DNA from: DAOUJI01 sp965219565
GTDB taxonomy: Bacteria; Chloroflexota; Dehalococcoidia; Lucifugimonadales; JAGWBF01
NCBI GenBank assembly: GCA_965219565.1
Contig: OZ244780.1
Coordinates: 310,001 to 374,000, forward strand
DNA length: 64,000 nt
Reading direction: 5' to 3'
In this document: one piece after another, positions 8,196-17,573 of the stretch
Numbering within the stretch: position 1 is the first letter of the stretch
Layout: each line of letters starts with the position of its first letter
Notes under the pieces: model-generated
Seen by the model: only the letters and a program-made list of their open reading frames with translations
The model's database searches: none
Told to the model about the DNA's origin: nothing
Position numbers and translations under genes: made by a program

Positions 8196-9014
8196 CTAGT
8201 AGTACACGGCGTTTCCTGCGCCTCCGGTGGCGGTAATGACCTCGCCTGTCACAGCCCAGGACTTATCGGAGGCCAGGAACACCGTCAGGTAGGCTATTTC
8301 CGACCCATCGACCATTCGGCAGATGGCGTTGCCCCGTGGAGAGCCGGGGGTGAAGTCCTGCTGCTCCATCTCCTCGGCTGAGATTCCAAGCTCCGCTCCC
8401 CGCTGGGAGAGCAAGCCCGGAGTGCGCTCCGTTCGGGTCGTTCCCGGGTGGATGCAGTTGACGGTGATGCCAAACCTGCCCACCTGGGTGGCCAGGGTCT
8501 TGGTCATGTGGACCATCGACGCGTTTCTCGCCCCTCCGCTCAGGTTGCCGCCGTTCCTGGCGTTGGCGCCGCTGATGTTGATGATGCGGCCCCAGCCCGC
8601 TTCCTTCATAAAGGGGATTGCAGCCCTGGAGCATCGGAGGGCTCCGACGAACTTCACGTCGAAGTCGTATATCAGGTCCTCGTCCACCACGGTGTCGATG
8701 TAGCCTATGGCGGTGGCGGACCCTCCGGGGTGGGAGCCGCTGTTCACCAGGATGTGCAGACCCCCAAGCTCGGCCGCCGCTTCAGCCGTCACCCGGTCCA
8801 CCTGTTCCCGGTTGGTTGCGTCCATGGGCATGGCGAGAACCTTGCGGCCGGTGTCGTCTCCTATCTCCTTAGCGGCCCTCTCCAAGTCCTCGACGCCGCG
8901 GGCGGAAACGACCACGTCCATGCCTTCCTTTGCCAGCTCCCAGGCTATGGCCTTTCCGATTCCTCTGCTTCCGCCGGTCACCAGAGCCTTCTTGTCCGTC
9001 AGCCCAAAGTCCAT
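8196..9014 (-). CDS. SDR-family protein lacking the YxxxK catalytic pair
   Basis: A 272-residue short-chain dehydrogenase/reductase-like protein. The N-terminal nucleotide motif TGGSRGIGKA is intact and the structural Asn/Ser regions (LVNSG and INISG) are present. Aligned through the conserved MTKTLA helix, the usual catalytic Tyr and Lys are replaced by Gly160 and Asn164 (GGARN). It may therefore bind a nucleotide without classical SDR catalysis, or belong to a divergent SDR group. The start at 9014 has GGGGG about 8 bp upstream; the GTG at 9020 is too close. It sits between SMP-30 and ADH genes. Confidence 0.85.
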   Translation of the reverse strand: MDFGLTDKKALVTGGSRGIGKAIAWELAKEGMDVVVSARGVEDLERAAKEIGDDTGRKVLAMPMDATNREQVDRVTAEAAAELGGLHILVNSGSHPGGSATAIGYIDTVVDEDLIYDFDVKFVGALRCSRAAIPFMKEAGWGRIINISGANARNGGNLSGGARNASMVHMTKTLATQVGRFGITVNCIHPGTTRTERTPGLLSQRGAELGISAEEMEQQDFTPGSPRGNAICRMVDGSEIAYLTVFLASDKSWAVTGEVITATGGAGNAVYY

Positions 9015-9084
9015 CTGCACGGCCCCCTTGTTCGGAAATGAGAAACGCCCAGCGTGAAGCCATTCTACTTAAGCGCTCCCTCAG

Positions 9085-9253
9085 CAGCAAGGACTGCTCC
9101 CCCTCATCCCAACCTTCTCCCGCCGGGGAGAAGGAGCAGGCGGCGCTGTAATACGCCCTCCCTCTTCATGGGGAGGGGTCGGGTGGGTGTGAGCTGCGCC
9201 CAGCCCTCGTTCACCCCATCTCAATCTTCCCCCTCAAATGGGAAGAGGTTTTG
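9085..9253. repeat. Cluster of three REP-like hairpins
   Basis: Between the SDR and SMP-30 genes are three hairpins in a row: CCTTCTCC/GGAGAAGG (about 9111-9132), CCCTCCC/GGGGAGGG (about 9158-9179) and the 9209-9253 block, which repeats 94-138. No gene is present. Confidence 0.6.
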
Positions 9254-9271
9254 GAAAACTCCCGCCTGCGG

Positions 9272-10201
9272 CTACCGGGGCAGAGGAACTCCGGGAATCT
9301 TGGTCTGTATGCGGAAGAGGCTGTCCATCGTGGTGATGAACAGGGTTTTCCAATCGTCGCCGCCCCAGGCGCAGTTAGTGGTCTGGTCGGACCCGGTCAG
9401 GATGATCCCCAAATGATTGCCTGACGGGTCGATTATCCATATCCCCCCAGGGCCGGCTACGTACAGGTTCCCCTCGACGTCTACTTTCATGCCGTCCACG
9501 ACGCCGGGCAAGCCGGAGCCGTTCATGTCGCACAACACCCTGTCGGTGGCCATGTTGAGCATCCCGTTGGCTTGTACGTCGATGGCCCGTAGGTGGCCGC
9601 ACCGCGAGTCGTCGATGTAGAGGGCGTCCTCATCCGGTGAAAAAGCAATGCCATTCGGAGCCAGGAAGTCCCGCACCAGCAAGTTGATGGTCCCCAGGTC
9701 AGGAGACACTCGGTACACACCGGAAAAGTCGAGATCGAACTCGGGATTCGGGCCGCCCGGGTCGGTGAAGTAGATGCTTCCGTCGGACTTGGTGGTTACG
9801 TCATTGGGACGGTTTATCAACGTCCCGCGGTAGCGGTTGGCTACGACGGTTACGGTCCCGTCGTGCTCCAACCGCGCCACCCTCCGGGCGCCCGATTCGC
9901 AGGCGATGATCCTTCCCTGGGGGTCCCTGGTCTGTCCATTGGTGTGGTTTGTCGGCTCGTGGTACACGGACACGCCCTCGCCCTGCGCCCACTTCAGTCT
10001 CCTGTTGTGGGTCATGTGGCTGAAAAGGAGGAACCCTCCTTCCTTCCACCATATCGGCCCTTCAGCCGTGGGGTATATTCCGTGGGCTCGTGAATCTTTT
10101 GCCGGGTCGTCCTCGGGGCCGAACCCGTCGGCAAGCAACTCAAGCTCCTGGTCTGGGGAGACGATTCGCTCCAACTCCGGGACCCTCATATCGATGGACA
10201 T
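9272..10201 (-). CDS. SMP-30/gluconolactonase-like protein
   Basis: A 309-residue six-bladed propeller of the SMP-30/gluconolactonase/LRE family; members hydrolyse sugar or other lactones with a divalent metal. The metal-ligand regions are visible: AEGPIWW (Glu), NRPNDVT (Asn) and SPDEDALYIDDS (Asp). I start at the ATG at 10201, which has GGAGGAAG 6 bp upstream; the open frame continues upstream but looks non-coding. No signal peptide is seen, so it is probably cytoplasmic. It is the first gene of the minus-strand set SMP-30, SDR, ADH, crotonase. Lactone hydrolysis in that pathway is an inference. Confidence 0.88.
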   Translation of the reverse strand: MSIDMRVPELERIVSPDQELELLADGFGPEDDPAKDSRAHGIYPTAEGPIWWKEGGFLLFSHMTHNRRLKWAQGEGVSVYHEPTNHTNGQTRDPQGRIIACESGARRVARLEHDGTVTVVANRYRGTLINRPNDVTTKSDGSIYFTDPGGPNPEFDLDFSGVYRVSPDLGTINLLVRDFLAPNGIAFSPDEDALYIDDSRCGHLRAIDVQANGMLNMATDRVLCDMNGSGLPGVVDGMKVDVEGNLYVAGPGGIWIIDPSGNHLGIILTGSDQTTNCAWGGDDWKTLFITTMDSLFRIQTKIPGVPLPR

Positions 10202-10643
10202 GGCGCTTCCTCCTTCGGCTGAAATGGCAGTGGGGCACGGATATCCGGGATGTCCAAAGCTGGGAGGGGTCCAGGGCGGGAAAAGCGGGATGACAGCCAT
10301 TATTGGCGGGCGGGTTATCGCTGTCAATACGCTGAACGTGCGGCGATGGGAGCGCTCCTGAACACATAATCGGTGGGAACGATGTGCGGTGATCAAGTCG
10401 TGTTTCAGTAGTCGATTTAGCAAATTAAATCAACTTGACACTCTCGAACCCATTATGCTACAAAATACACCATCGCAATCGCCGTAACCACTGTTGTAAC
10501 CCGCTTCTTGCGATAGCCTCAGCCATAGCCGGGACCAAGTTTACATTTAGGCAAGCACAGGCAGGAAACATGCCTATGCGGTGGAAGCAAGCTGTCATAT
10601 CCAGACCACCGGTCCCAACGTGAATCATAGGAGGGCTCCTCTA
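10202..10643. other. Divergent regulatory gap
   Basis: A 442-bp gap between SMP-30 (minus) and the binding protein (plus). Apart from the promoter at 10435-10464, I see no gene or clear structured RNA. Confidence 0.4.
10435..10464 (+). promoter_or_regulatory. Candidate sigma-70-type promoter for ABC importer 1
   Basis: A perfect -35 TTGACA at 10435-10440 and TACAAA at 10459-10464, 18 bp apart, lie in an AT-rich stretch about 180 bp before the binding-protein start. Confidence 0.45.
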
Positions 10644-12548
10644 ATGAAAAACGTGATTAAACGGCATTGGTTTTTGACTGCCGGTGTGATGGTTGCAATG
10701 GCAATCCTTGTCGGAGTCGCCTGTGGAGAAGACGCCACCCCGACATCGCGGCCAACCTCCGTGCCCACCGCCACGTCTCCAGCCCCAACGGACATCCCGC
10801 CGACCGCCGTCACTCCCCCTACGGCGACGCCGACGGTTGCCGCCGCTCCCCCTACGGCCACGTCGTCGGTGGAAGCCCCAAGGGCGATAGCGGAAGGGAC
10901 CACTGGCTACGGCGCCGTCGGATACAAGATCGAGGAATTCGGCGAACCCCAGTACGGCGGGGTGATGCAAGTCCAGCCCATGTTCAGGCTGAGGAGCGAC
11001 TGGGACCCCCACAACCAGTTCCTGTACCTGTCCAACGTGTTGGGGCCCATGTTCAACGCACTGCTGGAGTTCAACGCCTGGACCTTTGACAGGTTCGACA
11101 TCAAAGGCGACCTGGCCGTCAGGTGGGAAAAGTCGGACGATGAAGGAAAGGTCTGGACCTTCTACCTGAACCCCGACGCCATATTCTGGGACGGCTCTCC
11201 GGTCACCGCCGAGGACGTAGTATTCAGCTTCGACCGCATGGCGGGCAAGACTCCCAATCACCCCAATGCGTCCACCGAGTATAAGATCAGCATCGCCTCC
11301 CACATGGACCGGGTGGAAGCGATCGACCAGACGACTGTACGGTTCTATTTGACAGACCAGTGGGCTGACTTCCTGCTGTTCATGGCCAACGACCAGCTTG
11401 TCATCGTCCCGAAACACCATTACGAGGAGATAGACGCCAAGGTTGCCGCCGGAGAGTTGAGCTTCGAGTGGAAAGACGGGTGGAAGACCCTGATGGGCTC
11501 AGGGCCGTTCAGGGTTGTAGCGGTCACGGACCAGGAAAACTGGCGGTACGAGAAGAACCCCAACTACTGGAAGACGGACCCCGACGGCCGGGAACTGCCT
11601 TACCTGGACGGCATGGACTACCACACCATCGATGACGCGACCGCAGCCCAGGCCGCCTGGGAGACGGATCGGGTCTGGGAGACCAACTGGCAGAGCAGCG
11701 GCAACATGACCGAGGGTCAGCTGCAAGCGTTGGTGGAGCGAGGCAAGGGCAAATTCATTGCCTACGCGCTCCCCTGTTGCCCCAACATGCTCAAGATGAA
11801 CGTCACCAAGGCGCCTTTCGACGACATCCTTGTACGTCAGGCTATGATGCTGGTGCTAGACCGGCATGAGTTGAATCAGGCAGTCCAAGCGGGAAGAGGA
11901 GTATTGGGCGGCCCCGCCGTTCCTCCGGGGCATCCACTGGGATTGACAGGCGAGGAGATATTGGAGGTCCCGGGTTTCAGAGTCCCCCATGACCAGGACG
12001 TAGCTCGGGCTAAAGAACTCTTGGCGGAAGCGGGTTACCCCGATGGCTTCAAGACCACCTTCCAGATCACGTCTACGGCCGGTGACGCCCTCAGGGGGGC
12101 CACTATACAAGACCAGTTAAAGCGGTTCCTGAACATCGAGTTGGAGGTGGCGACCTTCGACCGGGCTACCATGGATGCGATAAGGGCGGAGGGGACCTTC
12201 GACCTGATTATCCAGGGGCTGGGCGTTGGGATCGTCACCCCGGACCACTATCTCAACTCCTTCTACCTGCCGGACTCGGTTATCAACAGTCACAATTGGG
12301 AATACGAGGGGCCTGAAGACCTGCCGGCTCTCATCAGAGAACAGAGCCGGACAATAGATCAGGTCCAGAGGCGCGCTATAGTTGCGCAGATCGAGGACAT
12401 CCTTCTTACCAAAGACACCTACATGGTGATGCAGGAGTGGAGGACGATCTCCCGCCTTTTCAATGCCGAAAAGGTGGCGGGCCAGATGCCCACCCAGAGC
12501 GGATATCTGGAGACCAAGGCCGAGCAGCTTTGGCTTATTGACCAATAA
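10644..12548 (+). CDS. Peptide/nickel-type ABC substrate-binding lipoprotein (importer 1)
   Basis: A 634-residue family 5 extracellular solute-binding protein that delivers oligopeptides or similar solutes to a DppBC-type permease. The signal peptide ends in LVGVAC with the lipid Cys at residue 27. Residues 30-75 are a Thr/Pro/Ala tether. The binding fold follows, including DAIFWDGSPVTAEDVVFSFD, which is typical of the family. The start at 10644 has AGGAGG about 10 bp upstream and gives the complete signal peptide. It is followed by two permease genes on the same strand. The ligand is unknown; family 5 members also bind glycosides, metals and opines. Confidence 0.92.
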   Translation: MKNVIKRHWFLTAGVMVAMAILVGVACGEDATPTSRPTSVPTATSPAPTDIPPTAVTPPTATPTVAAAPPTATSSVEAPRAIAEGTTGYGAVGYKIEEFGEPQYGGVMQVQPMFRLRSDWDPHNQFLYLSNVLGPMFNALLEFNAWTFDRFDIKGDLAVRWEKSDDEGKVWTFYLNPDAIFWDGSPVTAEDVVFSFDRMAGKTPNHPNASTEYKISIASHMDRVEAIDQTTVRFYLTDQWADFLLFMANDQLVIVPKHHYEEIDAKVAAGELSFEWKDGWKTLMGSGPFRVVAVTDQENWRYEKNPNYWKTDPDGRELPYLDGMDYHTIDDATAAQAAWETDRVWETNWQSSGNMTEGQLQALVERGKGKFIAYALPCCPNMLKMNVTKAPFDDILVRQAMMLVLDRHELNQAVQAGRGVLGGPAVPPGHPLGLTGEEILEVPGFRVPHDQDVARAKELLAEAGYPDGFKTTFQITSTAGDALRGATIQDQLKRFLNIELEVATFDRATMDAIRAEGTFDLIIQGLGVGIVTPDHYLNSFYLPDSVINSHNWEYEGPEDLPALIREQSRTIDQVQRRAIVAQIEDILLTKDTYMVMQEWRTISRLFNAEKVAGQMPTQSGYLETKAEQLWLIDQ

Positions 12549-12576
12549 AATAGCAAGACTGTAAAAAGGGTCATCT

Positions 12577-12618
12577 AAGAAACGGGTGAATAGAGCCGCC
12601 TCCATTCACCCGTTTCTT
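12577..12618 (+). terminator. Strong hairpin between binding protein and permease genes
   Basis: A perfect 15-bp stem (AAGAAACGGGTGAAT at 12577-12591 with its complement at 12604-12618) around a 12-nt loop. The following bases are pyrimidine-rich but not a true T-run. It may attenuate permease expression or protect the binding-protein mRNA. Confidence 0.6.
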
Positions 12619-12689
12619 CTCTTAGCCAGGCGCCGGAAGTTCCCATCGCCGCGCCCTAGCTTCGATGCCTGCACCGCAAGGAAAGGCTG

Positions 12690-13646
12690 ATGCACACATA
12701 CATACTCAAACGACTGCTGGCTTTCATCCCCAGCGTCATCCTTGTGTCCATCATAGCCTTTCTCATTCTGCGGGTCGTTCCGGGCGATCCCGCGGTGGCC
12801 AGGCTGGCGGGTCCAACCGGCAACTCCGTGTACACCGAAGAGGACCTCGAAGTCCTCCGAAAGAAGATGGGCACCGACCGTACCCTCGTCGTCCAATATT
12901 TCGACTGGGTCCAGGGTTTGTTCTACGGAGACATGGGCAAATCGTTCTATGACGACTCGGATGTGAGTGACAACATTGTGCGCAGCTTGCCAGTCAGCGC
13001 CGAGTTGGCTGTCACGGGCATAATCATCAGCATAATTTTCGCCATTCCCCTCGGTGTAATCTCAGCCGTCAACCAGAACACGTGGATTGATTACATCGGT
13101 AGGGCCGTCGCCATCGTGGGGGTGACGATACCGCTGTTCGTCTTCGCCATCCTCATCATCTTCGTCCAGGTGGTGTTGTTCGACTGGCAGCCGCCCGTGG
13201 GATACGCGCAGCTATGGAATGATCCCTGGCTCAACATCAAGCAGATGGCGTTTCCGGTGCTCGCCCTTTCCTTTACCCGCATAGGCTACATGGCCAGAAT
13301 CACCCGCTCGGGAATGCTGGACGTGCTCCGGGAAGACTACGTTCGTACGGCCCGGTCGAAAGGTCTGAGGAATAGGGTGGTCGTCTACCGCCACGGGCTG
13401 AGAAACGCCTTGCTGCCGGTGTTGACCCTCGCAGGATTCCAGTTTGCAGTCCTGTTGGGCGGCACAGTCATCATAGAACGCATCTTCCGGCTGCCCGGTC
13501 TCGGAAAGATTCTTCTCGATTCAATCTCGAACAGGGACTACGCCATGGTCCAGGGTATAGTCATGACGATGATTGGGGGGATACTGATCATCAACCTGAT
13601 AGTGGACCTGCTGTATGGGGTGCTGGACCCCAGGATTCGATACTGA
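12690..13646 (+). CDS. DppB-type ABC permease (importer 1)
   Basis: A 318-residue inner-membrane permease of the DppB/OppB type, with one N-terminal helix, a long extracytoplasmic loop and about five further helices. The loop segment GTDRTLVVQYFDW and the cytoplasmic coupling segment VRTARSKGL followed by RHGLRNALLPVLT are family hallmarks. The start at 12690 has AAGGAAAGG just upstream. It pairs with the next gene to form the channel of importer 1. Confidence 0.95.
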   Translation: MHTYILKRLLAFIPSVILVSIIAFLILRVVPGDPAVARLAGPTGNSVYTEEDLEVLRKKMGTDRTLVVQYFDWVQGLFYGDMGKSFYDDSDVSDNIVRSLPVSAELAVTGIIISIIFAIPLGVISAVNQNTWIDYIGRAVAIVGVTIPLFVFAILIIFVQVVLFDWQPPVGYAQLWNDPWLNIKQMAFPVLALSFTRIGYMARITRSGMLDVLREDYVRTARSKGLRNRVVVYRHGLRNALLPVLTLAGFQFAVLLGGTVIIERIFRLPGLGKILLDSISNRDYAMVQGIVMTMIGGILIINLIVDLLYGVLDPRIRY

Positions 13647-13667
13647 CATGTTGCACGATCACTCCAT

Positions 13668-14606
13668 ATGGGGAACCTTGCGAGGACTGTGAAAGTGCTT
13701 GCTCCCGGTGAAGAGGCCATCGATGCCGTAGGGCAGCCCAGGCCAGGTTCTGCGGTCTCCTTCCTGCTTGCGGCTAAGAGGTTCGCTGTCCTGCAGCCAA
13801 TGGGGGCTGTGGCGGCCGTCGTGATTATCCTGCTGGTCCTGGTTGCCGCCTTTGCGCCGCTGACAGCGCCCTCCGACCCCTACGGAATTAACGTGTCGGC
13901 CATTTTCGCCGGAGTGGGCGAGAGCGGGTTTGTCCTAGGCAGCGATGAGTTGGGCCGCGACGTTCTCAGCCGGCTGATATATGGCGCACGCATCTCGCTG
14001 TACGTCAGCCTGGCGTCCACAACATGCGGAGTGCTAATCGGGAGCTCCATCGGCGTCATCAGCGCCACCAGGGGTTCTTGGGTGGACATGGGCCTCCAGC
14101 GGGTTATCGACGCTCTGATGGCCTTCCCTTCATTGATACTGGCTATGGCCATCGTGGCCACGGCGGGCTCTTCCCTGGAGAACGTCATCATCGCAATATC
14201 CATCACCATCATCCCTCCGACCGCAAGAGCGGTGCGATCGCAGACCCTCTCCGTCATTGCGATGGACTATGTAACCGCCGCCAGGGCAGTGGGCGCGGGA
14301 TACTGGCGCATCGTGGCCCGGCACGTGCTCCCTAACTGCCTCTCGCTGATTCTGGTCATGGCCTCCGTCACCCTGGGAGCCGCCATCATCATTGAAAGCT
14401 CCCTCAGCTTTCTTGGGCTGGGGGGTCCGCCTGAAGACCCCTCCTGGGGCGGGATGATGAGCCGGCAGACCTACCACCTGCTCAGGGAGGCGCCCACCTT
14501 GATAGTCTTCCCGTCGGTAGCCATCGGCTTGGTGGTGTTCGCCTTCAACATGCTGGGGGATGCGTTGCGCGATATGTGGGACCCCCGGTTGCGCGGCAGC
14601 AGGTAA
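13668..14606 (+). CDS. DppC-type ABC permease (importer 1)
   Basis: A 312-residue permease of the DppC/OppC type. LGSDELGRDVLSRLIYGAR near residue 88 and the coupling segment VTAARAVGAG followed by RHVLPNCLSLILV are characteristic. About six membrane helices are visible, the first near residues 45-68. It is 21 bp after the DppB gene. No DppD/DppF ATPase gene follows; the next gene is on the other strand. The start has a weak ribosome site, so a start slightly downstream is possible. Confidence 0.94.
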   Translation: MGNLARTVKVLAPGEEAIDAVGQPRPGSAVSFLLAAKRFAVLQPMGAVAAVVIILLVLVAAFAPLTAPSDPYGINVSAIFAGVGESGFVLGSDELGRDVLSRLIYGARISLYVSLASTTCGVLIGSSIGVISATRGSWVDMGLQRVIDALMAFPSLILAMAIVATAGSSLENVIIAISITIIPPTARAVRSQTLSVIAMDYVTAARAVGAGYWRIVARHVLPNCLSLILVMASVTLGAAIIIESSLSFLGLGGPPEDPSWGGMMSRQTYHLLREAPTLIVFPSVAIGLVVFAFNMLGDALRDMWDPRLRGSR

Positions 14607-14642
14607 GGGAAAGCCGTGTAGGGCCCCGCGAACCCGGCGGAG

Positions 14643-15047
14643 TCATTCAGCCGGGCGAAACTTGGGAATCGAGATTTCCTCGCTGAGAGCCTCGAAAACC
14701 ACCTCCACGGGGATTCCGACTTTGAGTTCCGTGTCGTCGCCGCGGAGGATGTTGGTGTTCAACCTGGGGCCTTCCTCAAGCTCCACCACTGCGATGACGT
14801 AAGGGACTTCATCGCGGAAGCCAGGATGGCCGATATGGTGGACAATCGAATAGGAAAACAGTGTCCCCTGGCCGGAAGCTTGCACCCATGCCAGAGACTC
14901 GCTCCAACACTCGGTGCAACGCGCAGTCCCGGGAGCAAGATGGGACTCGCAAGCCTGGCAACGCTGGACCATCAACGTCCCGTTGCGCGCTCCGTCGAAA
15001 AAGGGCTGCCAGAGTTCATCGGCCTCGGGGATAGGTTTTTCCGGCAT
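14643..15047 (-). CDS. DUF35 (OB-fold, zinc ribbon) partner of the thiolase
   Basis: A 134-residue protein with an N-terminal helix, a rubredoxin-like zinc ribbon (CQAC, then CTEC) and a C-terminal OB-fold, the DUF35/ChsH2-like layout. Such proteins form complexes with thiolase-like SCP-x/Ltp2 enzymes acting on acyl-CoAs. The start at 15047 has GGAGG 8 bp upstream; the frame upstream overlaps the thiolase gene and lacks this site. It is 31 bp after the thiolase gene, which supports a two-subunit enzyme. Confidence 0.88.
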   Translation of the reverse strand: MPEKPIPEADELWQPFFDGARNGTLMVQRCQACESHLAPGTARCTECWSESLAWVQASGQGTLFSYSIVHHIGHPGFRDEVPYVIAVVELEEGPRLNTNILRGDDTELKVGIPVEVVFEALSEEISIPKFRPAE

Positions 15048-15078
15048 CGCTATAAGCCTCCTTGCTCCGTTCCCGGAG

Positions 15079-16263
15079 CTATCCGCCCAAAGGGGATGGG
15101 CCAAGGACGAAACAGGAATGATAGTCGAGCGTTCCGCCCTGGCTGCTGACAAGAACAACGTCATGCTTGGGGACCTGACGCTCTCCGGCTTGACCTCGGG
15201 CCTGAATGACGGCCTCCGAGATGGGAGTCATGCCCCACAAATAGAAGCCCGACAAATGCCCGCCTCCCGTGTTGGTAGGCAAGGAGCCTCCGGGGGCGAG
15301 CCTGTCCTCGGCGGCAAAGAACCCGCCCTGTCCCTTCTCACAGAACCCGTAATCTTCCAGCGTCACGAGAGTCGCATACGTAAAACAGTCGTAGAACTCG
15401 CAAAGGTTCACGTCTTCCACGCTGATGCCCGCCATCCTGAACGCCGTCTCTTTGGACAGAACGGCGCCGGTGTTCACTTCAGATTCATAGCCTGCCCGGC
15501 GAGGATTGCCAGGATACCCCTGGCCCATGCCCAGGATGTAGACGGGCGGCTGTTTCAAGTCCCGGGCGCGGTCAGCGGATGTTACTATGACGGCCACAGC
15601 GCCGTTGTTGACCATGCAGCAGTCCAGGATGTGGAACGGCTCGGCAATCCATCGGCTGTTGTGATAGTCGTCCAAGGTCAACGGGTCTCTATAGACGGCG
15701 TGGGGTGTCATGGCGGCCCACCGGCGGTTGGAGACGGCAATGGCGCCGAGATGGTCCCGAGTCGTGCCGTACAAAGCCATGTGCCGCTGGGCGGCAAGGG
15801 CATAAGTCATCGGAGCCCCGAATACCCCATAGGCTGCGTTGAGGCCCGTCTGGCCCGTCAACGGCCTCCGGCGCCCATACGCTTGCCCCCCGCTTACCCC
15901 TGAAGAGATGGGAGAGTCGCCGAGCACAATGCCAACCACGTCGGCCATGCCGGCCTGTATGGCTAGAGCGGCGTATTGGACCATCATCCCCGCGTTGGAG
16001 CCTGCGGTATTGGAGTTCATGTGGGCCCGCAACCGCAGGTCGCGAAGCCCCAGTCCCACGTGGAAGTCCAACTCCAAGCCCCCGGAGATTCCGGCGATGG
16101 TCAGCAGACCGTCAATGTCTCCTTTCTTCAGCCCGGCGTCTTCCACGGCGGACACTACGGCGTCCATGGCAAGTTCCGACGCGGGTTTGGTGTAGCGGCG
16201 GGTCATTTCGGTCATGCCCAGTCCAACGATAGCCGTCTTTCCACTCATCTCCATGTCCACCAT
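15079..16263 (-). CDS. Thiolase-like acyl-CoA acetyltransferase/aldolase (SCP-x/Ltp2 type)
   Basis: A 394-residue non-condensing thiolase-fold protein. The N-terminus (TAIVGLGMTEMTRR), NSNTAGSNAGMMVQYAALAI near residue 88 and the C-terminal GGGHLSGFYLWGM match the SCP-x/Ltp family. The region usually holding the nucleophile is Ser/Asn/Gly-rich without an obvious Cys, as in Ltp2-type aldolases. With its DUF35 partner it may cleave or condense a CoA thioester, for instance retro-aldol removal of a side chain. The start at 16263 has GAGGTG 6 bp upstream. It follows two CaiB/BaiF genes on the same strand. The substrate is unknown. Confidence 0.85.
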   Translation of the reverse strand: MVDMEMSGKTAIVGLGMTEMTRRYTKPASELAMDAVVSAVEDAGLKKGDIDGLLTIAGISGGLELDFHVGLGLRDLRLRAHMNSNTAGSNAGMMVQYAALAIQAGMADVVGIVLGDSPISSGVSGGQAYGRRRPLTGQTGLNAAYGVFGAPMTYALAAQRHMALYGTTRDHLGAIAVSNRRWAAMTPHAVYRDPLTLDDYHNSRWIAEPFHILDCCMVNNGAVAVIVTSADRARDLKQPPVYILGMGQGYPGNPRRAGYESEVNTGAVLSKETAFRMAGISVEDVNLCEFYDCFTYATLVTLEDYGFCEKGQGGFFAAEDRLAPGGSLPTNTGGGHLSGFYLWGMTPISEAVIQARGQAGERQVPKHDVVLVSSQGGTLDYHSCFVLGPSPLGG

Positions 16264-16330
16264 TCGCCACCTCGGTTGGGTCAAAGTTAAGAGCGCCGGT
16301 CAACCCTTTGACTATCGTGGGAAATCCCCT

Positions 16331-17563
16331 CTAGGCGTCGCTCAGCCGCTCTCCGATGACCTTGTCAGTTCTCATTTCCTGTAGTTCGTCTTTGGTGAAA
16401 CCCAGGATGTCGCTCAGCACATACTCGTTGTATTGGCCCAGGGTGGGGGCCGCGGTCGGCTCCTGTTGTGGGGAGCGGCTCAACCTTATAGGGGCGCGGG
16501 GATACTCGTGGATTCCGGCGTAGCGCCGTTCGAGCGAGTGAAAATACCCGGTCTCGCGCAGGTGGGGGTCCTTGGTCAGGTCCTTGTCGGACAGAGCCAT
16601 GCCTGCCGCGACGCCGACTCCTTGCAGCGACGAAACCAGCTCGTCCCGGTCCCGCTCTTGGGTCCACGCCTCTATCAGAGCGTCCAGTTCCTTTTTGTGA
16701 GCCAGCCTGCCGCGAGCGGTGCGGAAGCGTTGGTCCGCTTTGAAAGCCGGGTCTCCGGTTAAGTCGCAAAACCCTTCCCATTCCTCATCGGAAGCCACGG
16801 CTATGGCCACCCACTGGTCTTCCCCTTTCGCCCGATAGCATCCATGAGGCGCCATCCAGTCGCTGCGGTTCCCCTTGCGGCTCACGGGGCCCTTGTTCCC
16901 CATCTGCCAACTCAGGAGCCGCTCTCCCACGAAAGGAGTCACCGCTTCCATGTGGGCAACTTCCACGAACTGTCCGGAGCCCGTACCGGCCCGGTGTATG
17001 AGGGCCAACATCACTGCGTTGGCCCCGTTCAGACCGACGAAGGGGTCGGCGCCGTTGGGAAGCAGCAACGGCTGGCCGCCTTCATAACCGTTGAAGTGGG
17101 TCAGGCCCGAGGCGGCTTCCATCGTCTGGCCGAACCCGATGTAGTCCTTCCACGGCCCGTCCCTCCCGAATGCCGGCATGGAGACCATGACGATGTCGGG
17201 CCGCAGTTCCCGGAGACTGTCGTAGCCCAACCCGAAGTTGGCCATGACCCGCGGGCTGTAGTTCTCGATGACTACGTCGCTGATGGCCGCCAGCCGCTTG
17301 AACGCTTCGACACCGTATGGATGTCGGAGGTTCAGGGTAATGCCCAGCTTGTTGCGGTTCACCGAGTTGTACTGGAAGGACTGCTCGTATCCCATGTCTT
17401 CTGGACCGGTCCAACCATGCCTCCCACGCCACCAGTCCGGCACCTGAAGAGACTCGATTTTGACTATCTCGGCGCCCATGGATGCAAGGAGGCTCGTCGC
17501 CAGTGGGCCGGCGTAACCCATGGTCAGGTCGATTATTCGCACTCCTGAGAGGATTGGCACCAT
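16331..17563 (-). CDS. CaiB/BaiF family CoA-transferase (copy 1)
   Basis: A 410-residue family III CoA-transferase that moves CoA between carboxylic acids. The N-terminal VRIIDLTMGYAGPLATSLLASMGAEIVKIE and the later NRNKLGITLNL are typical. The putative catalytic Asp is in NGADPFVGLNGA, four residues before the usual Gly. Length is normal. It is the second of two adjacent family members (10-bp gap) upstream of the thiolase-DUF35 pair, so it probably activates the acid substrate of that pathway. Confidence 0.9.
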   Translation of the reverse strand: MVPILSGVRIIDLTMGYAGPLATSLLASMGAEIVKIESLQVPDWWRGRHGWTGPEDMGYEQSFQYNSVNRNKLGITLNLRHPYGVEAFKRLAAISDVVIENYSPRVMANFGLGYDSLRELRPDIVMVSMPAFGRDGPWKDYIGFGQTMEAASGLTHFNGYEGGQPLLLPNGADPFVGLNGANAVMLALIHRAGTGSGQFVEVAHMEAVTPFVGERLLSWQMGNKGPVSRKGNRSDWMAPHGCYRAKGEDQWVAIAVASDEEWEGFCDLTGDPAFKADQRFRTARGRLAHKKELDALIEAWTQERDRDELVSSLQGVGVAAGMALSDKDLTKDPHLRETGYFHSLERRYAGIHEYPRAPIRLSRSPQQEPTAAPTLGQYNEYVLSDILGFTKDELQEMRTDKVIGERLSDA

Positions 17564-17573
17564 TGCTCCCTCC

